Assembly (NCBI GenBank): GCA_902363735.1 | Contig: CABJBA010000006.1 | Span: forward strand, 204,998-268,997 | Origin: Clostridiaceae bacterium | GTDB lineage: Bacteria > Bacillota > Clostridia > Lachnospirales > Lachnospiraceae | Reading direction: 5' to 3' | DNA length: 64,000 nt | Part shown: positions 48,110-56,206 of the stretch, piece by piece | Numbering within the stretch: position 1 is the first letter of the stretch | Layout: each line of letters begins with the position of its first letter | Translations under genes and position numbers: made by a program | Notes under the pieces: model-generated | What the model saw: only the letters and a program-made list of their open reading frames with translations | Database searches by the model: none | What the model was told of the DNA's origin: nothing

Positions 48110-49279
48110 TTAATAGTTAACCGTTTCAACAGGCTCCGGAGGCACAAAATTCTCCTGGATTGCCGGATCTTTCATATCGTAAATACGATCATATTCCTTT
48201 GTTTCCTGGTCTTTCAAGGTTTCAGACCGGTTCATGGCAAGGAATTTCACCAGTTCATAACAGTTGACCCAGATTTCATTATTCCCTTCCTTTTGAGATT
48301 CATCAAAAATAAGCTGTAGCCCAAAGTGAAGATGAGGTTCATTAATGTTGTTAGTATTTTCTGTTCTGCTGTACCCTGTGCGTCCCAGATAGCCAATCAC
48401 ATCTCCGGCAGTGACGATGCTTCCCTGTTCCAGGGATTTGTGATAAGGATAGTTCTTTCTCAGGTGTGCATAATAATAATATCGTTTCCCATCAAAACTC
48501 CGTATCCCCAGTCTCCAGCCGCCGTACTGGTTCCAGCCGATCGCTTCCACATAACCGCTCTCTACTGCAATAACAGGAGTTCCTACCTGACCCATCATAT
48601 CATGGCCTAAATGCTGCCGTTTATAGCCGTAAGACCGGGACACACCGAAATCATCGAATTCGCTGTATGGAAATCCTTTTGCGATGGGGGAAAATCCTTT
48701 GAGTCCATATTTTGTAACCCAGACCTTATCCGGATCAATGCTGTCGTCAGGAAGTCGGGCGGGAGCAGCGTAAAGAGGTGCATTTTCAGCAGGAATCTGT
48801 ATTTCATATTGGCCGGTCAGGCCGTCAAGTACAGCGCCATAGGCTTCCCTGTAAAAAGAATAATATTTCATTTTAGCAGTCAGTTCTTCCATGGTTTTGC
48901 CGGAAAGAAGCTGTTCTGCTAGATTGTCTAAATCCTTAGTGGAGTATTTGGAGAAATCTCCCCCGTATTTAGCTCCCAGGAAGGCCAGCAAATCCACCCA
49001 GTTTAAATGAATCTCTGACTGGCAGGTGTCTACATCATACCGGAATGCTTCCTTCATGGCCTTGGCATTTACGTCAAAATCCACCCATTTAATATACTTT
49101 TTTGCTTCTGAGGAACTGGCATTTTCGTTTTGACTGATAACAGGAAATGAGAACCTTCCGCCGGTGGGAAGAAAAAAAAGAGAGACCAGAAGAAAGGTCA
49201 GAACGATGACTTCTATGTATATAATGTAGTGATGCCTGGAGGTCTGAGAATGTTGCGTATCTTTTTTAAATAATTTCAT
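48110..49279 (-). CDS. Membrane-anchored M23 (LytM) peptidase, sporulation-type
   Basis: 389 residues from the ATG at 49279 (AAGGAG 8 nt upstream; an in-frame upstream start at 49318 lacks a site). One membrane segment (~18-37), then an extracytoplasmic region and a C-terminal zinc peptidase domain. Ligands: H223 and D227 in HLGHD, H318 in HLHFG; H272 and H316 are the other conserved His. All catalytic residues are intact. A sigma-E-like promoter upstream points to mother-cell expression. B. subtilis LytH, a sporulation M23 endopeptidase that trims cortex side chains, is the nearest functional parallel I can name. Confidence 0.87.
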   Translation of the reverse strand: MKLFKKDTQHSQTSRHHYIIYIEVIVLTFLLVSLFFLPTGGRFSFPVISQNENASSSEAKKYIKWVDFDVNAKAMKEAFRYDVDTCQSEIHLNWVDLLAFLGAKYGGDFSKYSTKDLDNLAEQLLSGKTMEELTAKMKYYSFYREAYGAVLDGLTGQYEIQIPAENAPLYAAPARLPDDSIDPDKVWVTKYGLKGFSPIAKGFPYSEFDDFGVSRSYGYKRQHLGHDMMGQVGTPVIAVESGYVEAIGWNQYGGWRLGIRSFDGKRYYYYAHLRKNYPYHKSLEQGSIVTAGDVIGYLGRTGYSRTENTNNINEPHLHFGLQLIFDESQKEGNNEIWVNCYELVKFLAMNRSETLKDQETKEYDRIYDMKDPAIQENFVPPEPVETVNY

Positions 49280-49349
49280 AAGCGTTCTCCTTGCCGTTCC
49301 TGTAAATGCACATGTCAAAAGAAAGCAGGTTTTTAAGGCTTTACTTTAT

Positions 49350-49378
49350 AAGATATGCAAAAAAACCAGAGAATATGA
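49350..49378 (-). promoter_or_regulatory. Sigma-E-like promoter of the M23 peptidase gene
   Basis: On the minus strand TCATATT (49378-49372), exactly 14 bp, CATATCTT (49357-49350). The consensus is kmATATT-N14-CATACAhT: -35 and spacing match fully, the -10 six of eight. The region is shared with the divergent alcohol dehydrogenase promoter. Confidence 0.5.
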
Positions 49379-49384
49379 TATAAT
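49376..49384 (+). promoter_or_regulatory. Extended -10 promoter of the alcohol dehydrogenase gene
   Basis: TGaTATAAT; no good -35. It overlaps the -35 of the divergent sigma-E-like promoter. Confidence 0.5.
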
Positions 49385-49434
49385 TCTAATATGGTAAAAC
49401 AGAAGAAGCACAGCCATCGGAAGGAGATAGGAAA

Positions 49435-50622
49435 ATGAATAACTTTGAATATTATGTACCTACAAGGATGATTTTTGGACGTGACACTCAGAAACAGGTT
49501 GGAACTGTAATTGGAGAATATGGTTTTAAAAAGGTTATGATCCACTATGGGGGAGGAAGCGTAAAGAAAACAGGCTTACTGGATCAGGTGACAGATTCCT
49601 TAAAGGAGCAGGGAATTGATTATGTGCTCTTTGGAGGAGTTCAGCCAAATCCAACCTTATCCCTGGCAAAAGAGGGGATTGACCTTTGTATTAAAGAGAA
49701 CGTAGACTTCATCCTGGCGGTAGGAGGAGGAAGTGCTATTGACTCCGCCAAATGCATTGCTGATGGATCCATGAATCCTGATACTGACCCATGGAAGTTT
49801 TTTGCCAGGGAAGCAGTTCCCCATAAGGCACTTCCTCATGGATGCATTCTCACCCTTTCTGCTTCAGGAAGCGAAAGCAGCGCTTCCTGTGTTATCACCA
49901 ATGAAGAATCTGGTTTAAAGAGGGGATTTAACAGCCCTACCCACCGTCCATTATTTGCAATCTGCAATCCGGAACTGACTTTTACAGTTAATAAATTTCA
50001 GACCGGTTGCGGAACCGTGGACATTATGATGCACACTCTGGAACGGTATCTGGGCGGAAAAACCAGGGATACAGATCTGACAGACCGGCTGGCAGAGAGT
50101 ATTTTGATTTCTGTTATGGGAGCAGGAACTGTTGCCGACAGGAACCCGGAGGATTACGAAGCGAGAGCCACTCTCATGTGGGCAGGAAGTCTTTCCCACA
50201 ATGACTTAACAGGCCTTGGAAGGGAATTCATGATGCAGGTTCACCAACTGGAGCATGAATTATCCGGTATGTATCCTTCCGTTGCTCATGGCGCCGGACT
50301 GTCAGCCCTGTTCTGTTCCTGGGCCAGATATGTATGTGAGGAAGATCCTATGAGATTTACCCAGCTTGCAGTGAGGGTATTAAAGGAAGAGATGAATTTT
50401 GAAGATCCCCTAAAAACAGCTTTAAAGGGTATTGACAGCCTGGAGAAGTATTTTAAGAGCCTGGGAATGCCTGTTGCCTTAAGAGAACTGGAAGCAGGGA
50501 TAAAGGAAGACGACTTTGAGACAATGGCAGAGAAATGCTCTGCAGGAGGCACAAAGGTTCTGCCTGGAATTAAGGCTTTGGGAAAATCGGAAATGATTGA
50601 AGTTTATAAAATGGCATTTTAA
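49435..50622 (+). CDS. Iron-containing alcohol dehydrogenase (butanol dehydrogenase-like)
   Basis: 395 residues. NAD(P)-binding GGGSAIDSAK (97-106); metal ligands D196 and H200 in GTVDIMMH, H270 in QVHQLEH and H285 in VAHGAG. The subgroup of YqhD/BdhA enzymes that reduce aldehydes such as butyraldehyde during fermentation. GGAAGGAGATAGG upstream. Confidence 0.93.
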   Translation: MNNFEYYVPTRMIFGRDTQKQVGTVIGEYGFKKVMIHYGGGSVKKTGLLDQVTDSLKEQGIDYVLFGGVQPNPTLSLAKEGIDLCIKENVDFILAVGGGSAIDSAKCIADGSMNPDTDPWKFFAREAVPHKALPHGCILTLSASGSESSASCVITNEESGLKRGFNSPTHRPLFAICNPELTFTVNKFQTGCGTVDIMMHTLERYLGGKTRDTDLTDRLAESILISVMGAGTVADRNPEDYEARATLMWAGSLSHNDLTGLGREFMMQVHQLEHELSGMYPSVAHGAGLSALFCSWARYVCEEDPMRFTQLAVRVLKEEMNFEDPLKTALKGIDSLEKYFKSLGMPVALRELEAGIKEDDFETMAEKCSAGGTKVLPGIKALGKSEMIEVYKMAF

Positions 50623-50647
50623 CGCCAATATCCCCTCAATAATTAAA

Positions 50648-50687
50648 GCAGGCTGCCCCTTTAAATAGTTGCAGCCTGTTTGTTTTA
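50648..50687 (+). terminator. Terminator after the alcohol dehydrogenase gene
   Basis: GCAGGCTGC/GCAGCCTGT stem with a 14-nt loop followed by TTGTTTT. Confidence 0.75.
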
Positions 50688-50700
50688 TTGGGCATAAGCC

Positions 50701-50997
50701 TTAATCCCTAAAGCATTCCATCCGGCAGATACCGGTTACAACCGCCCTGGACTTCTCTTTTTCATTATCCTTGCAGAAGGGTTTGAAAATGGAGACCCTG
50801 GTTATGGCGTTTTGAGGAGGCCGGGTCATAATAGTTGAATTGCAAACAAAACGGAAATGGATTCCTCTGGACTCGCAAATGGATACCAGATAGGGTTTGT
50901 AGGTAGTGCCGCGCAGATCCTTGGTAGCTTCATGAAAGATGGCCAGATCCTTGCAGTTTACATCCCGGTAGGGACAAAATTTGCCTGGGCAGCACAT
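50701..50997 (-). CDS. 98-residue Cys-containing protein, unrecognised
   Basis: Start chosen at 50997, where AAAGGAG lies 8 nt upstream; a longer frame to 51090 has no ribosome site and runs through two promoters. Nine Cys, five of them in or near the N-terminal part (MCCPGKFCPYRDVNC), a mixed basic sequence, no signal or membrane segment. A sigma-K-like promoter lies just upstream, back to back with that of the next gene, suggesting co-expression late in the mother cell. Function unknown; a coat-associated or metal-binding protein is possible. Confidence 0.65.
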   Translation of the reverse strand: MCCPGKFCPYRDVNCKDLAIFHEATKDLRGTTYKPYLVSICESRGIHFRFVCNSTIMTRPPQNAITRVSIFKPFCKDNEKEKSRAVVTGICRMECFRD

Positions 50998-51026
50998 ATC
51001 AGAGACTCCTTTATTTTCTATTGTTA

Positions 51027-51055
51027 TATGATATGCAGCTGCGGGGACGAGCGTG
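51027..51055 (-). promoter_or_regulatory. Sigma-K-like promoter, minus strand
   Basis: CACG (51055-51052), 16 bp, CATATCATA (51035-51027). CATAnnnTA is perfect and AC is at the exact spacing; only the base after AC departs from the consensus. Confidence 0.55.
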
Positions 51056-51071
51056 AGTCTTTTCCTCAATT

Positions 51072-51100
51072 CACATCTTGTCTGGCTCATCCATAGAATA
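51072..51100 (+). promoter_or_regulatory. Sigma-K-like promoter, plus strand
   Basis: CACA (51072-51075), exactly 16 bp, CATAGAATA (51092-51100): a full match to mACm-N16-CATAnnnTA. It also shares TTGTCT and AATATAGTATAAT at the same spacing with the promoter at 9.8 kb. Confidence 0.65.
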
Positions 51101-51133
51101 TAGTATAATAAGGGGTGAAAGGATGAGAAATCA

Positions 51134-51316
51134 ATGAGTTGTTATAATTGCAGGTGCAGTTGCCGGTGTGAAAATAGCTGCCGCGAACAGCAATGTGAAC
51201 GAAGACGTAAAGAACAGGAGTTAAAAGACGCCTATTGTGCTGGTTTTAAAGATGGCTGCAGAAATGCTCCCTGTGGACGGGATGGCCGCAGTGAGGATGA
51301 TTGTGGATGTGAATAA
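51134..51316 (+). CDS. 60-residue cysteine-rich protein, unrecognised
   Basis: 60 residues with 12 Cys; the first 21 carry seven (CxxCxCxCxC pattern), then a charged helix-like stretch (ERRRKEQELKD) and a second Cys cluster (YCAGFKDGCRNAPC). Ribosome site AAAGG about 11 nt upstream. An ATG at 51123 opens a 4-codon frame overlapping the start as ATGA, so coupling is possible. Sigma-K-like promoter upstream, strong terminator downstream: a complete monocistron. Likely a spore-coat/crust or metal-binding protein, by composition and promoter only. Confidence 0.75.
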   Translation: MSCYNCRCSCRCENSCREQQCERRRKEQELKDAYCAGFKDGCRNAPCGRDGRSEDDCGCE

Positions 51317-51334
51317 AGGATGTTTCCAGTTTCA

Positions 51335-51372
51335 AGAAAAGCCGTGGGATTTTAGAATCCTGCGGCTTTTCT
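51335..51372 (+). terminator. Terminator after the Cys-rich gene
   Basis: AGAAAAGCCG/CGGCTTTTCT outer stem with an inner GGGATT/GAATCC pairing. Confidence 0.85.
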
Positions 51373-51552
51373 CCTGCCTTACATATCATCTTTAAAAATG
51401 TCTGGTTTTCACTTACTTTAACTCTTTCCGGAATCAGGATTTTTAGAAAAATTCGTTTTAAATAAAAGACAATATATTTTAAACTGGCATGTTTTATGTT
51501 ATGATGTTCTTATATATATCATTGTGTTTCATGAGTATAGGAGGATTTCATC

Positions 51553-53490
51553 ATGAGAGAACTGTCGTATCTGAAGCTGCTGGCCAGAGAGTATCCTACT
51601 ATTAAGGCTGCTTCCAGCGAAATCATTAATCTGACCGCTATTCAGGGGCTTCCAAAAGGAACGGAGTATTTTTTCAGTGACCTGCATGGCGAATACGAAG
51701 CATTTGTACATCTTTTGAAAAGTGCTTCCGGTATCATCCGGGAGAAAATTACAGAAACATTCAGCCACATCATACCGGAAAAAGAAGAGGTGGAATTAGC
51801 AAACCTGATTTACTATCCGGAGCGCATCATAAATCAGCTGGGAATGGAGGGCCAGGCAAATGATGACTGGCAGAGAGTAACCATTTACCGGCTGGTGCAG
51901 ATCTGCAAGATGGTGTCCTCCAAGTACACCAGATCCAAGGTCAGGAAAAAAATGCCCAAGGAGTTTGCATATATTATTGATGAGCTTCTTCATGTGGACT
52001 ATAATGATGACAATAAACGTGTATACTATAGTGAAATCATCCGGTCTGTTATCGACATCAAGGTTGGAGATAAGTTTATCATAGCTTTATGTGAGCTGAT
52101 CCAGAATCTGACTATTGATAATCTGCATATTATCGGTGATATATTTGACAGAGGCCCCAGAGCCGACATCATCATGAATGAGCTGCTTCAATTTCACGAT
52201 GTGGACATCCAATGGGGAAATCACGACATATCCTGGATGGGAGCAGCCACAGGAAATCCGGCATGTATCTGCAATGTGCTGCGGATTGCAATCAGCTATA
52301 ACAGCTTTGATGTGCTGGAAGAGGGCTATGGTATTAATCTGCGTCCTCTGTCCATGTTTGCAGCAAAGGTTTACCGGGATGACCCCTGTGTGCAGTTTGC
52401 CCCAAAGATTCTCGACGAGAACATTTACGACGCCGTGGACCCCGGACTGGCTGCCAAGATGCACAAGGCCATTGCTATCATTCAGTTTAAAGTGGAGGGG
52501 CAGATCATCAAACGCCGCCCGGAATACGGCATGGATGACAGAATTCTCATGGAATCTATTGACTTTAACCGGGGTGCAGTGACAGCAGAAGGGAAGGAAT
52601 ACCCTATGCTGGATATGTTTCTCCCTACAGTTGATCCGGCTGATCCTTTGAAACTGAATCCTGAGGAGGAAGAACTTCTCCATACCCTGCAGCTATCCTT
52701 TAAGCACAATGAACTTCTTCATAAGCATGTCCGTTTTCTGTATTCTCACGGCAGCATGTATAAATGCTATAATTCAAACCTCCTTTATCATGGCTGTATT
52801 CCCATGAAAGAGGATGGAACCTTTGATGAAATCATGATGGGCACCCGGTCATATTCCGGAAAGGCCCTTATGGACTATGTAGACCAAATGGTTCAAAATG
52901 CATACTTTTTGTCGGAGGGTTCTAAGGAGAAGCAGGAAGCCATTGATTTTATGTGGTATTTATGGTGCGGAGCCAAGTCTCCGGTATTTGGAAAAGGAAA
53001 GATGACGACCTTTGAACATTACTTTATAGAAAGCCCTGCAGCTCACAAAGAGCCTATGAACCCTTATTACAAGCTGAGTGTGAAGGAAGAGTACTGTGAT
53101 AAGATTCTGGAGGAGTTCGGACTTTCCAGGGAAGGCTCCCATATAATTAACGGTCATGTTCCGGTGAAGATCAAAGAAGGGGAGTCTCCGGTCAAGTCAG
53201 GAGGCAAGCTGTTTATCATTGATGGAGGCTTATCAAAGGCATATCAGTCAAAGACAGGTATTGCAGGCTACACCCTGATTTATAATTCCAATCATCTGGC
53301 CCTTGCAGAGCATAAGCCATTTGACCCTAATAAAGAAAGCACTCCCCGGGTTTCAGTAGTTGAAAATATGAAAAAGAGAGTCATGGTGGCTGATACGGAT
53401 AAAGGAGCAGAGCTGGCTGTGCACATTGAAGATTTAAAGGAACTGGTGGCAGCCTACCGGGAAGGAATTCTGAAGGAAAAGGTGGAGTAG
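51553..53490 (+). CDS. fbp: Fructose-1,6-bisphosphatase, class III
   Basis: 645 residues, the normal length of the Firmicute class III enzyme of gluconeogenesis. Calcineurin-like metal motifs: FFSDLHGEYEAF, GDIFDRGPRAD, WGNHDISWMGAA and NGHVPVKIKEGESP. AGGAGG upstream. In Bacillus it is controlled post-translationally; nothing special is visible here. Confidence 0.97.
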   Translation: MRELSYLKLLAREYPTIKAASSEIINLTAIQGLPKGTEYFFSDLHGEYEAFVHLLKSASGIIREKITETFSHIIPEKEEVELANLIYYPERIINQLGMEGQANDDWQRVTIYRLVQICKMVSSKYTRSKVRKKMPKEFAYIIDELLHVDYNDDNKRVYYSEIIRSVIDIKVGDKFIIALCELIQNLTIDNLHIIGDIFDRGPRADIIMNELLQFHDVDIQWGNHDISWMGAATGNPACICNVLRIAISYNSFDVLEEGYGINLRPLSMFAAKVYRDDPCVQFAPKILDENIYDAVDPGLAAKMHKAIAIIQFKVEGQIIKRRPEYGMDDRILMESIDFNRGAVTAEGKEYPMLDMFLPTVDPADPLKLNPEEEELLHTLQLSFKHNELLHKHVRFLYSHGSMYKCYNSNLLYHGCIPMKEDGTFDEIMMGTRSYSGKALMDYVDQMVQNAYFLSEGSKEKQEAIDFMWYLWCGAKSPVFGKGKMTTFEHYFIESPAAHKEPMNPYYKLSVKEEYCDKILEEFGLSREGSHIINGHVPVKIKEGESPVKSGGKLFIIDGGLSKAYQSKTGIAGYTLIYNSNHLALAEHKPFDPNKESTPRVSVVENMKKRVMVADTDKGAELAVHIEDLKELVAAYREGILKEKVE

Positions 53491-53535
53491 TCTGTCACAT
53501 TATGAAATTTTAAGATTTTTTTCAGAGAAGATTTC

Positions 53536-53564
53536 TTTACCATATCCCTGCCGGATGGTACAAT
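53536..53564 (+). promoter_or_regulatory. Sigma-A promoter of the DUF1700 gene
   Basis: TTTACC, 17 bp, TACAAT, 36 nt before the ATG. Confidence 0.55.
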
Positions 53565-53599
53565 GATGAAAGTTATTTACTTAATTGAAGGAGGCTCGG

Positions 53600-54076
53600 A
53601 TGAGCAGACAGGAATTTTTACAGCGGCTGAGAGCAGCTTTGACAGGGGAAATATCCAGCAGCGTGATTGAAGAAAATATCAGGTATTATGATGAATATAT
53701 CAGTACGGAAGTGAGAATGGGCTCCGGAGAGGAAGAGGTAATTGGCTCCATCGGAGATCCCAGGCTCATTGCCAAGACGATTATTGAAGCAGGCGGCAAT
53801 ACAGGAAGCAATGGGGAAAAAGAATTTTATTACGATTCTTATTCAGGGCAGAGCAAAAACGTGTATGAGGAGCAAGATAGCTCCCGCAACCGAGGCGTCC
53901 ATTATATTAACCTGAATAAATGGTATTGGAAGTTGCTTGGGGTAGCGGCGTTTATCCTTTTCTTCTTTTTAGTAGCCAGCATTGTGACCGGGATTTTCAG
54001 CATTTTAATGCCTCTTATGGGGCCTCTGCTTCTGGTTCTGCTCATCTTCTGGTTTATAAGGGGAATGAGACGGTAA
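53600..54076 (+). CDS. DUF1700/HAAS-domain membrane protein
   Basis: 158 residues from the ATG at 53600, immediately after GAAGGAGG. N-terminal helical HAAS-like domain (SRQEFLQRLRAALTG...RYYDEYISTE) with the EEEVIGSIGDPRLIAKTII signature, a low-complexity linker, and two closely spaced hydrophobic segments (~105-152). In many Firmicutes such proteins are paired with a PadR regulator and a DUF4097 protein; neither is adjacent here. Probable envelope-signalling role (inference). Confidence 0.8.
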   Translation: MSRQEFLQRLRAALTGEISSSVIEENIRYYDEYISTEVRMGSGEEEVIGSIGDPRLIAKTIIEAGGNTGSNGEKEFYYDSYSGQSKNVYEEQDSSRNRGVHYINLNKWYWKLLGVAAFILFFFLVASIVTGIFSILMPLMGPLLLVLLIFWFIRGMRR

Positions 54077-54091
54077 ATGTTACAAAAATGT

Positions 54092-54133
54092 AAAGGCAGT
54101 TATGGCATAAAAAAGCCATAGCCGCCTTTTTTT
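54092..54133 (+). terminator. Terminator after the DUF1700 gene
   Basis: AAAGGC..TATGGC/GCCATA..GCCTTT stem with a T7 run. Confidence 0.85.
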
Positions 54134-54221
54134 ATAGCTGGATTTTCTTTGAGAACGTTGGGAGATTAAGTCATGAATTCAGTAAATCAGCCATTTTATA
54201 AGAAAAACACAGCAAACTTTC

Positions 54222-54250
54222 TTGACAAAGCCGGTGAAAACGTGTATACT
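54222..54250 (+). promoter_or_regulatory. Sigma-A promoter of the first NlpC/P60 gene
   Basis: Perfect TTGACA, exactly 17 bp, TATACT. Confidence 0.85.
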
Positions 54251-54256
54251 TTGAAA

Positions 54257-54273
54257 TGTAACATTTACGTAAC
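54257..54273 (+). promoter_or_regulatory. WalR-box-like direct repeat, first NlpC/P60 gene
   Basis: TGTAAC-N5-CGTAAC, beginning 7 nt after the -10. The WalR (YycF) consensus is TGTWAH-N5-TGTWAH; one mismatch. A site at or just after the transcription start would favour repression. Confidence 0.5.
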
Positions 54274-54332
54274 ATTTGGAATAAATGTTTACAGATTTGA
54301 AAGAGAAACGTAAAAACAGGAGATTTTTATAT

Positions 54333-55022
54333 ATGATAAATAGAATGTGGAAGGCTATGGGAATCATGGGGATTTGTACCTGTCTGACCCTGGGAATTCC
54401 GGCAGAGGCAGATGCTGCGGAAATCGCAGTGGAAACCAGCACAACCCTTTACGCCAGAATAAATTCTTCAGTGGTTGTAAAGGACATGCCTCTTGCAGGA
54501 GGACAAGTTTTAGCCCAGATACCTGAGGGACAGTCTTATGAGGTGGCGGAAACCTCTGAGGATGGTTGGTTAAAGATCAGAACTTCTCAGGGAGAAGGAT
54601 ACATACCCGGCAGCAGTGCAACCCTTATTGAAAAGACCCAGGAAAAGGTGGATCAGTCAGTCAAGCAGCGCCGGGAAGTTGTGGATTATGCCCTTCAATT
54701 TGTGGGCGGCCGCTATGTATACGGCGGTGTGAATCCCAAAACAGGAGTGGACTGTTCCGGATTTACCAGATATGTGCTGAATTACGCAGGTATCAGTTTA
54801 AGCCATAGCTCCAGAGCCCAGTCAGGAGAGGGACGGATTGTAAGTTATGAAGAGGCCCGTCCGGGAGATTTGGTATTTTATGGAAAAAATGGTTCTATCA
54901 ATCATGTGGCACTTTACATGGGAGAAGGCAGGGTGGTTCATGCTTCCACAGAAAAGACAGGAATTATCGTTACTAATGTTATGTACCGTAAGCCTGTGAA
55001 ATTTGTCAGCGTATTAAATTAA
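54333..55022 (+). CDS. Secreted SH3b-NlpC/P60 cell-wall hydrolase
   Basis: 229 residues from the ATG at 54333 (AGGAG ~11 nt upstream). Signal peptide ending near ADA (~28), an SH3b-like domain (~35-100), and a C-terminal NlpC/P60 domain with C141 (GVDCSGF), H191 (SINHVALY) and H203. Cleaves the gamma-D-Glu/DAP bond or a similar stem-peptide bond. First of a tandem pair with its own promoter. Confidence 0.93.
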   Translation: MINRMWKAMGIMGICTCLTLGIPAEADAAEIAVETSTTLYARINSSVVVKDMPLAGGQVLAQIPEGQSYEVAETSEDGWLKIRTSQGEGYIPGSSATLIEKTQEKVDQSVKQRREVVDYALQFVGGRYVYGGVNPKTGVDCSGFTRYVLNYAGISLSHSSRAQSGEGRIVSYEEARPGDLVFYGKNGSINHVALYMGEGRVVHASTEKTGIIVTNVMYRKPVKFVSVLN

Positions 55023-55054
55023 TTTCTTGCGATTGGTGCAAATTTAAATAATAC

Positions 55055-55083
55055 TTGACGAAAAGATAAAATAAATGTATAAT
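55055..55083 (+). promoter_or_regulatory. Sigma-A promoter of the second NlpC/P60 gene
   Basis: TTGACG, exactly 17 bp, perfect TATAAT. Confidence 0.85.
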
Positions 55084-55095
55084 AACTGTAATGAA

Positions 55096-55112
55096 TTTAA
55101 CATTTGCGTAAT
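55096..55112 (+). promoter_or_regulatory. WalR-box-like direct repeat, second NlpC/P60 gene
   Basis: TTTAAC-N5-CGTAAT, one mismatch per half-site. The block AACATTTGCGTAATATTT closely matches AACATTTACGTAACATTT at the first gene, although the flanking DNA differs. Confidence 0.45.
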
Positions 55113-55145
55113 ATTTCGAAAAGTGAAAATAGGAGTAAATTCCCG

Positions 55146-55877
55146 ATGATAAACAATACATGGAAAACTTTAGGTCTTATGGCTTTTTGCGGAATAATGG
55201 TACTTGCAGACCCTTCTAATGTGAGAGCAGATGAAATATCAGGTCCGGGTCTGGGTTATGGGAACTATATGGTGACAGTTGACGCAGACAACGTTACCAT
55301 CAGCAAGGATGAAGAAGGTCAGGAAGCTTTGATGACAGCCTCCAAGGGCTCTTCCTTTGAAGTTGTAGAGGATATGGGAGATGGTTTCATAAAAGTTAAA
55401 GTGAGTGATACATATGGCTATATTCCTGTAGAAGGCAATGCAACAGTATCCTCCACGGACGAAGCCACCTTAGCTGCTTTAGAGGTAGAGATCCAGACAG
55501 ATGCAGCAGTTGATTTCAGACAAAGTATTGTTAATTATGCCTTGCAGTTTGTAGGCGGACGTTATGCCGCCGGCGGAAATAACCCTAATACAGGTTTTGA
55601 CTGCTCTGGGTTTACTAAATATGTAATGCTTAACGGTGGGGGGATTAATTTAAACCGTTCTTCTACTGCCCAGTCTTCCCAGGGAATATCCATCAGCGCA
55701 GATCAGATGCGACCTGGCGATCTGATTTTTTATGGAAGCGGAAGATCTATCAATCATGTGGCAATGTACATCGGGGACGGACAGGTCGTGCATTCTTCCA
55801 CTTATCGGACAGGCATTAAGACTTCTCCCTGGAATTACAGAGGGCCTGTAAAGATTGTCAATGTAATTGGCGATTAA
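55146..55877 (+). CDS. Secreted SH3b-NlpC/P60 cell-wall hydrolase, paralogue
   Basis: 243 residues from the ATG at 55146 (AGGAG upstream). Signal peptide to ~28, SH3b-like region (~42-100), NlpC/P60 with C153 (GFDCSGF), H204 (SINHVAMY) and H216. Starts MINNTWK against MINRMWK in the upstream gene and shares the catalytic core, so the two are tandem duplicates kept under separate, similar promoters. Confidence 0.93.
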   Translation: MINNTWKTLGLMAFCGIMVLADPSNVRADEISGPGLGYGNYMVTVDADNVTISKDEEGQEALMTASKGSSFEVVEDMGDGFIKVKVSDTYGYIPVEGNATVSSTDEATLAALEVEIQTDAAVDFRQSIVNYALQFVGGRYAAGGNNPNTGFDCSGFTKYVMLNGGGINLNRSSTAQSSQGISISADQMRPGDLIFYGSGRSINHVAMYIGDGQVVHSSTYRTGIKTSPWNYRGPVKIVNVIGD

Positions 55878-55913
55878 TGACTCAGCGGATAACCGGATTT
55901 TGAAAAAGGACAT

Positions 55914-55947
55914 AAGCTCCCCGGCATGGGATTGCCGGGGAGCTTTT
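55914..55947 (+). terminator. Terminator after the NlpC/P60 pair
   Basis: AAGCTCCCCGGC/GCCGGGGAGCTT, 12 bp, followed by TTGATTGTTTT. Confidence 0.88.
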
Positions 55948-56139
55948 GATTGTTTTAACAATAAAAGAAACAGCCATGATAGGGGAGATATCAGGCTGTC
56001 TCTAAGGGGAGTATAAAAATTAATAAGGATGAGGAATTTGCATTCCTCAATTCTATTATAGTATGAACATGAAAAAATTGCAAAGTTATTTTTTACAAAT
56101 CCTGACAGGAAATTCTTTTTCATTAATAGCTGAAAAAAA

Positions 56140-56168
56140 GTATAAATCCCCTCAAATTTGCCATACTA
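56140..56168 (+). promoter_or_regulatory. Sigma-G-like promoter of the N/Q/S-rich gene
   Basis: GTATA, 17 bp, CATACTA. The -10 matches the forespore sigma-G consensus fully and the -35 fits gnATR; the spacing is one base shorter than the usual 18. Confidence 0.45.
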
Positions 56169-56206
56169 CTTCATGTAACAAGAAAATCTTACAGGAGGTA
56201 TTTAAG

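Noticed and set aside
50998..51090. Longer start for the minus-strand Cys-containing protein
   Set aside because: The upstream ATG has no ribosome site and the extension would overlap both sporulation-type promoters; the internal ATG has AAAGGAG at 8 nt.
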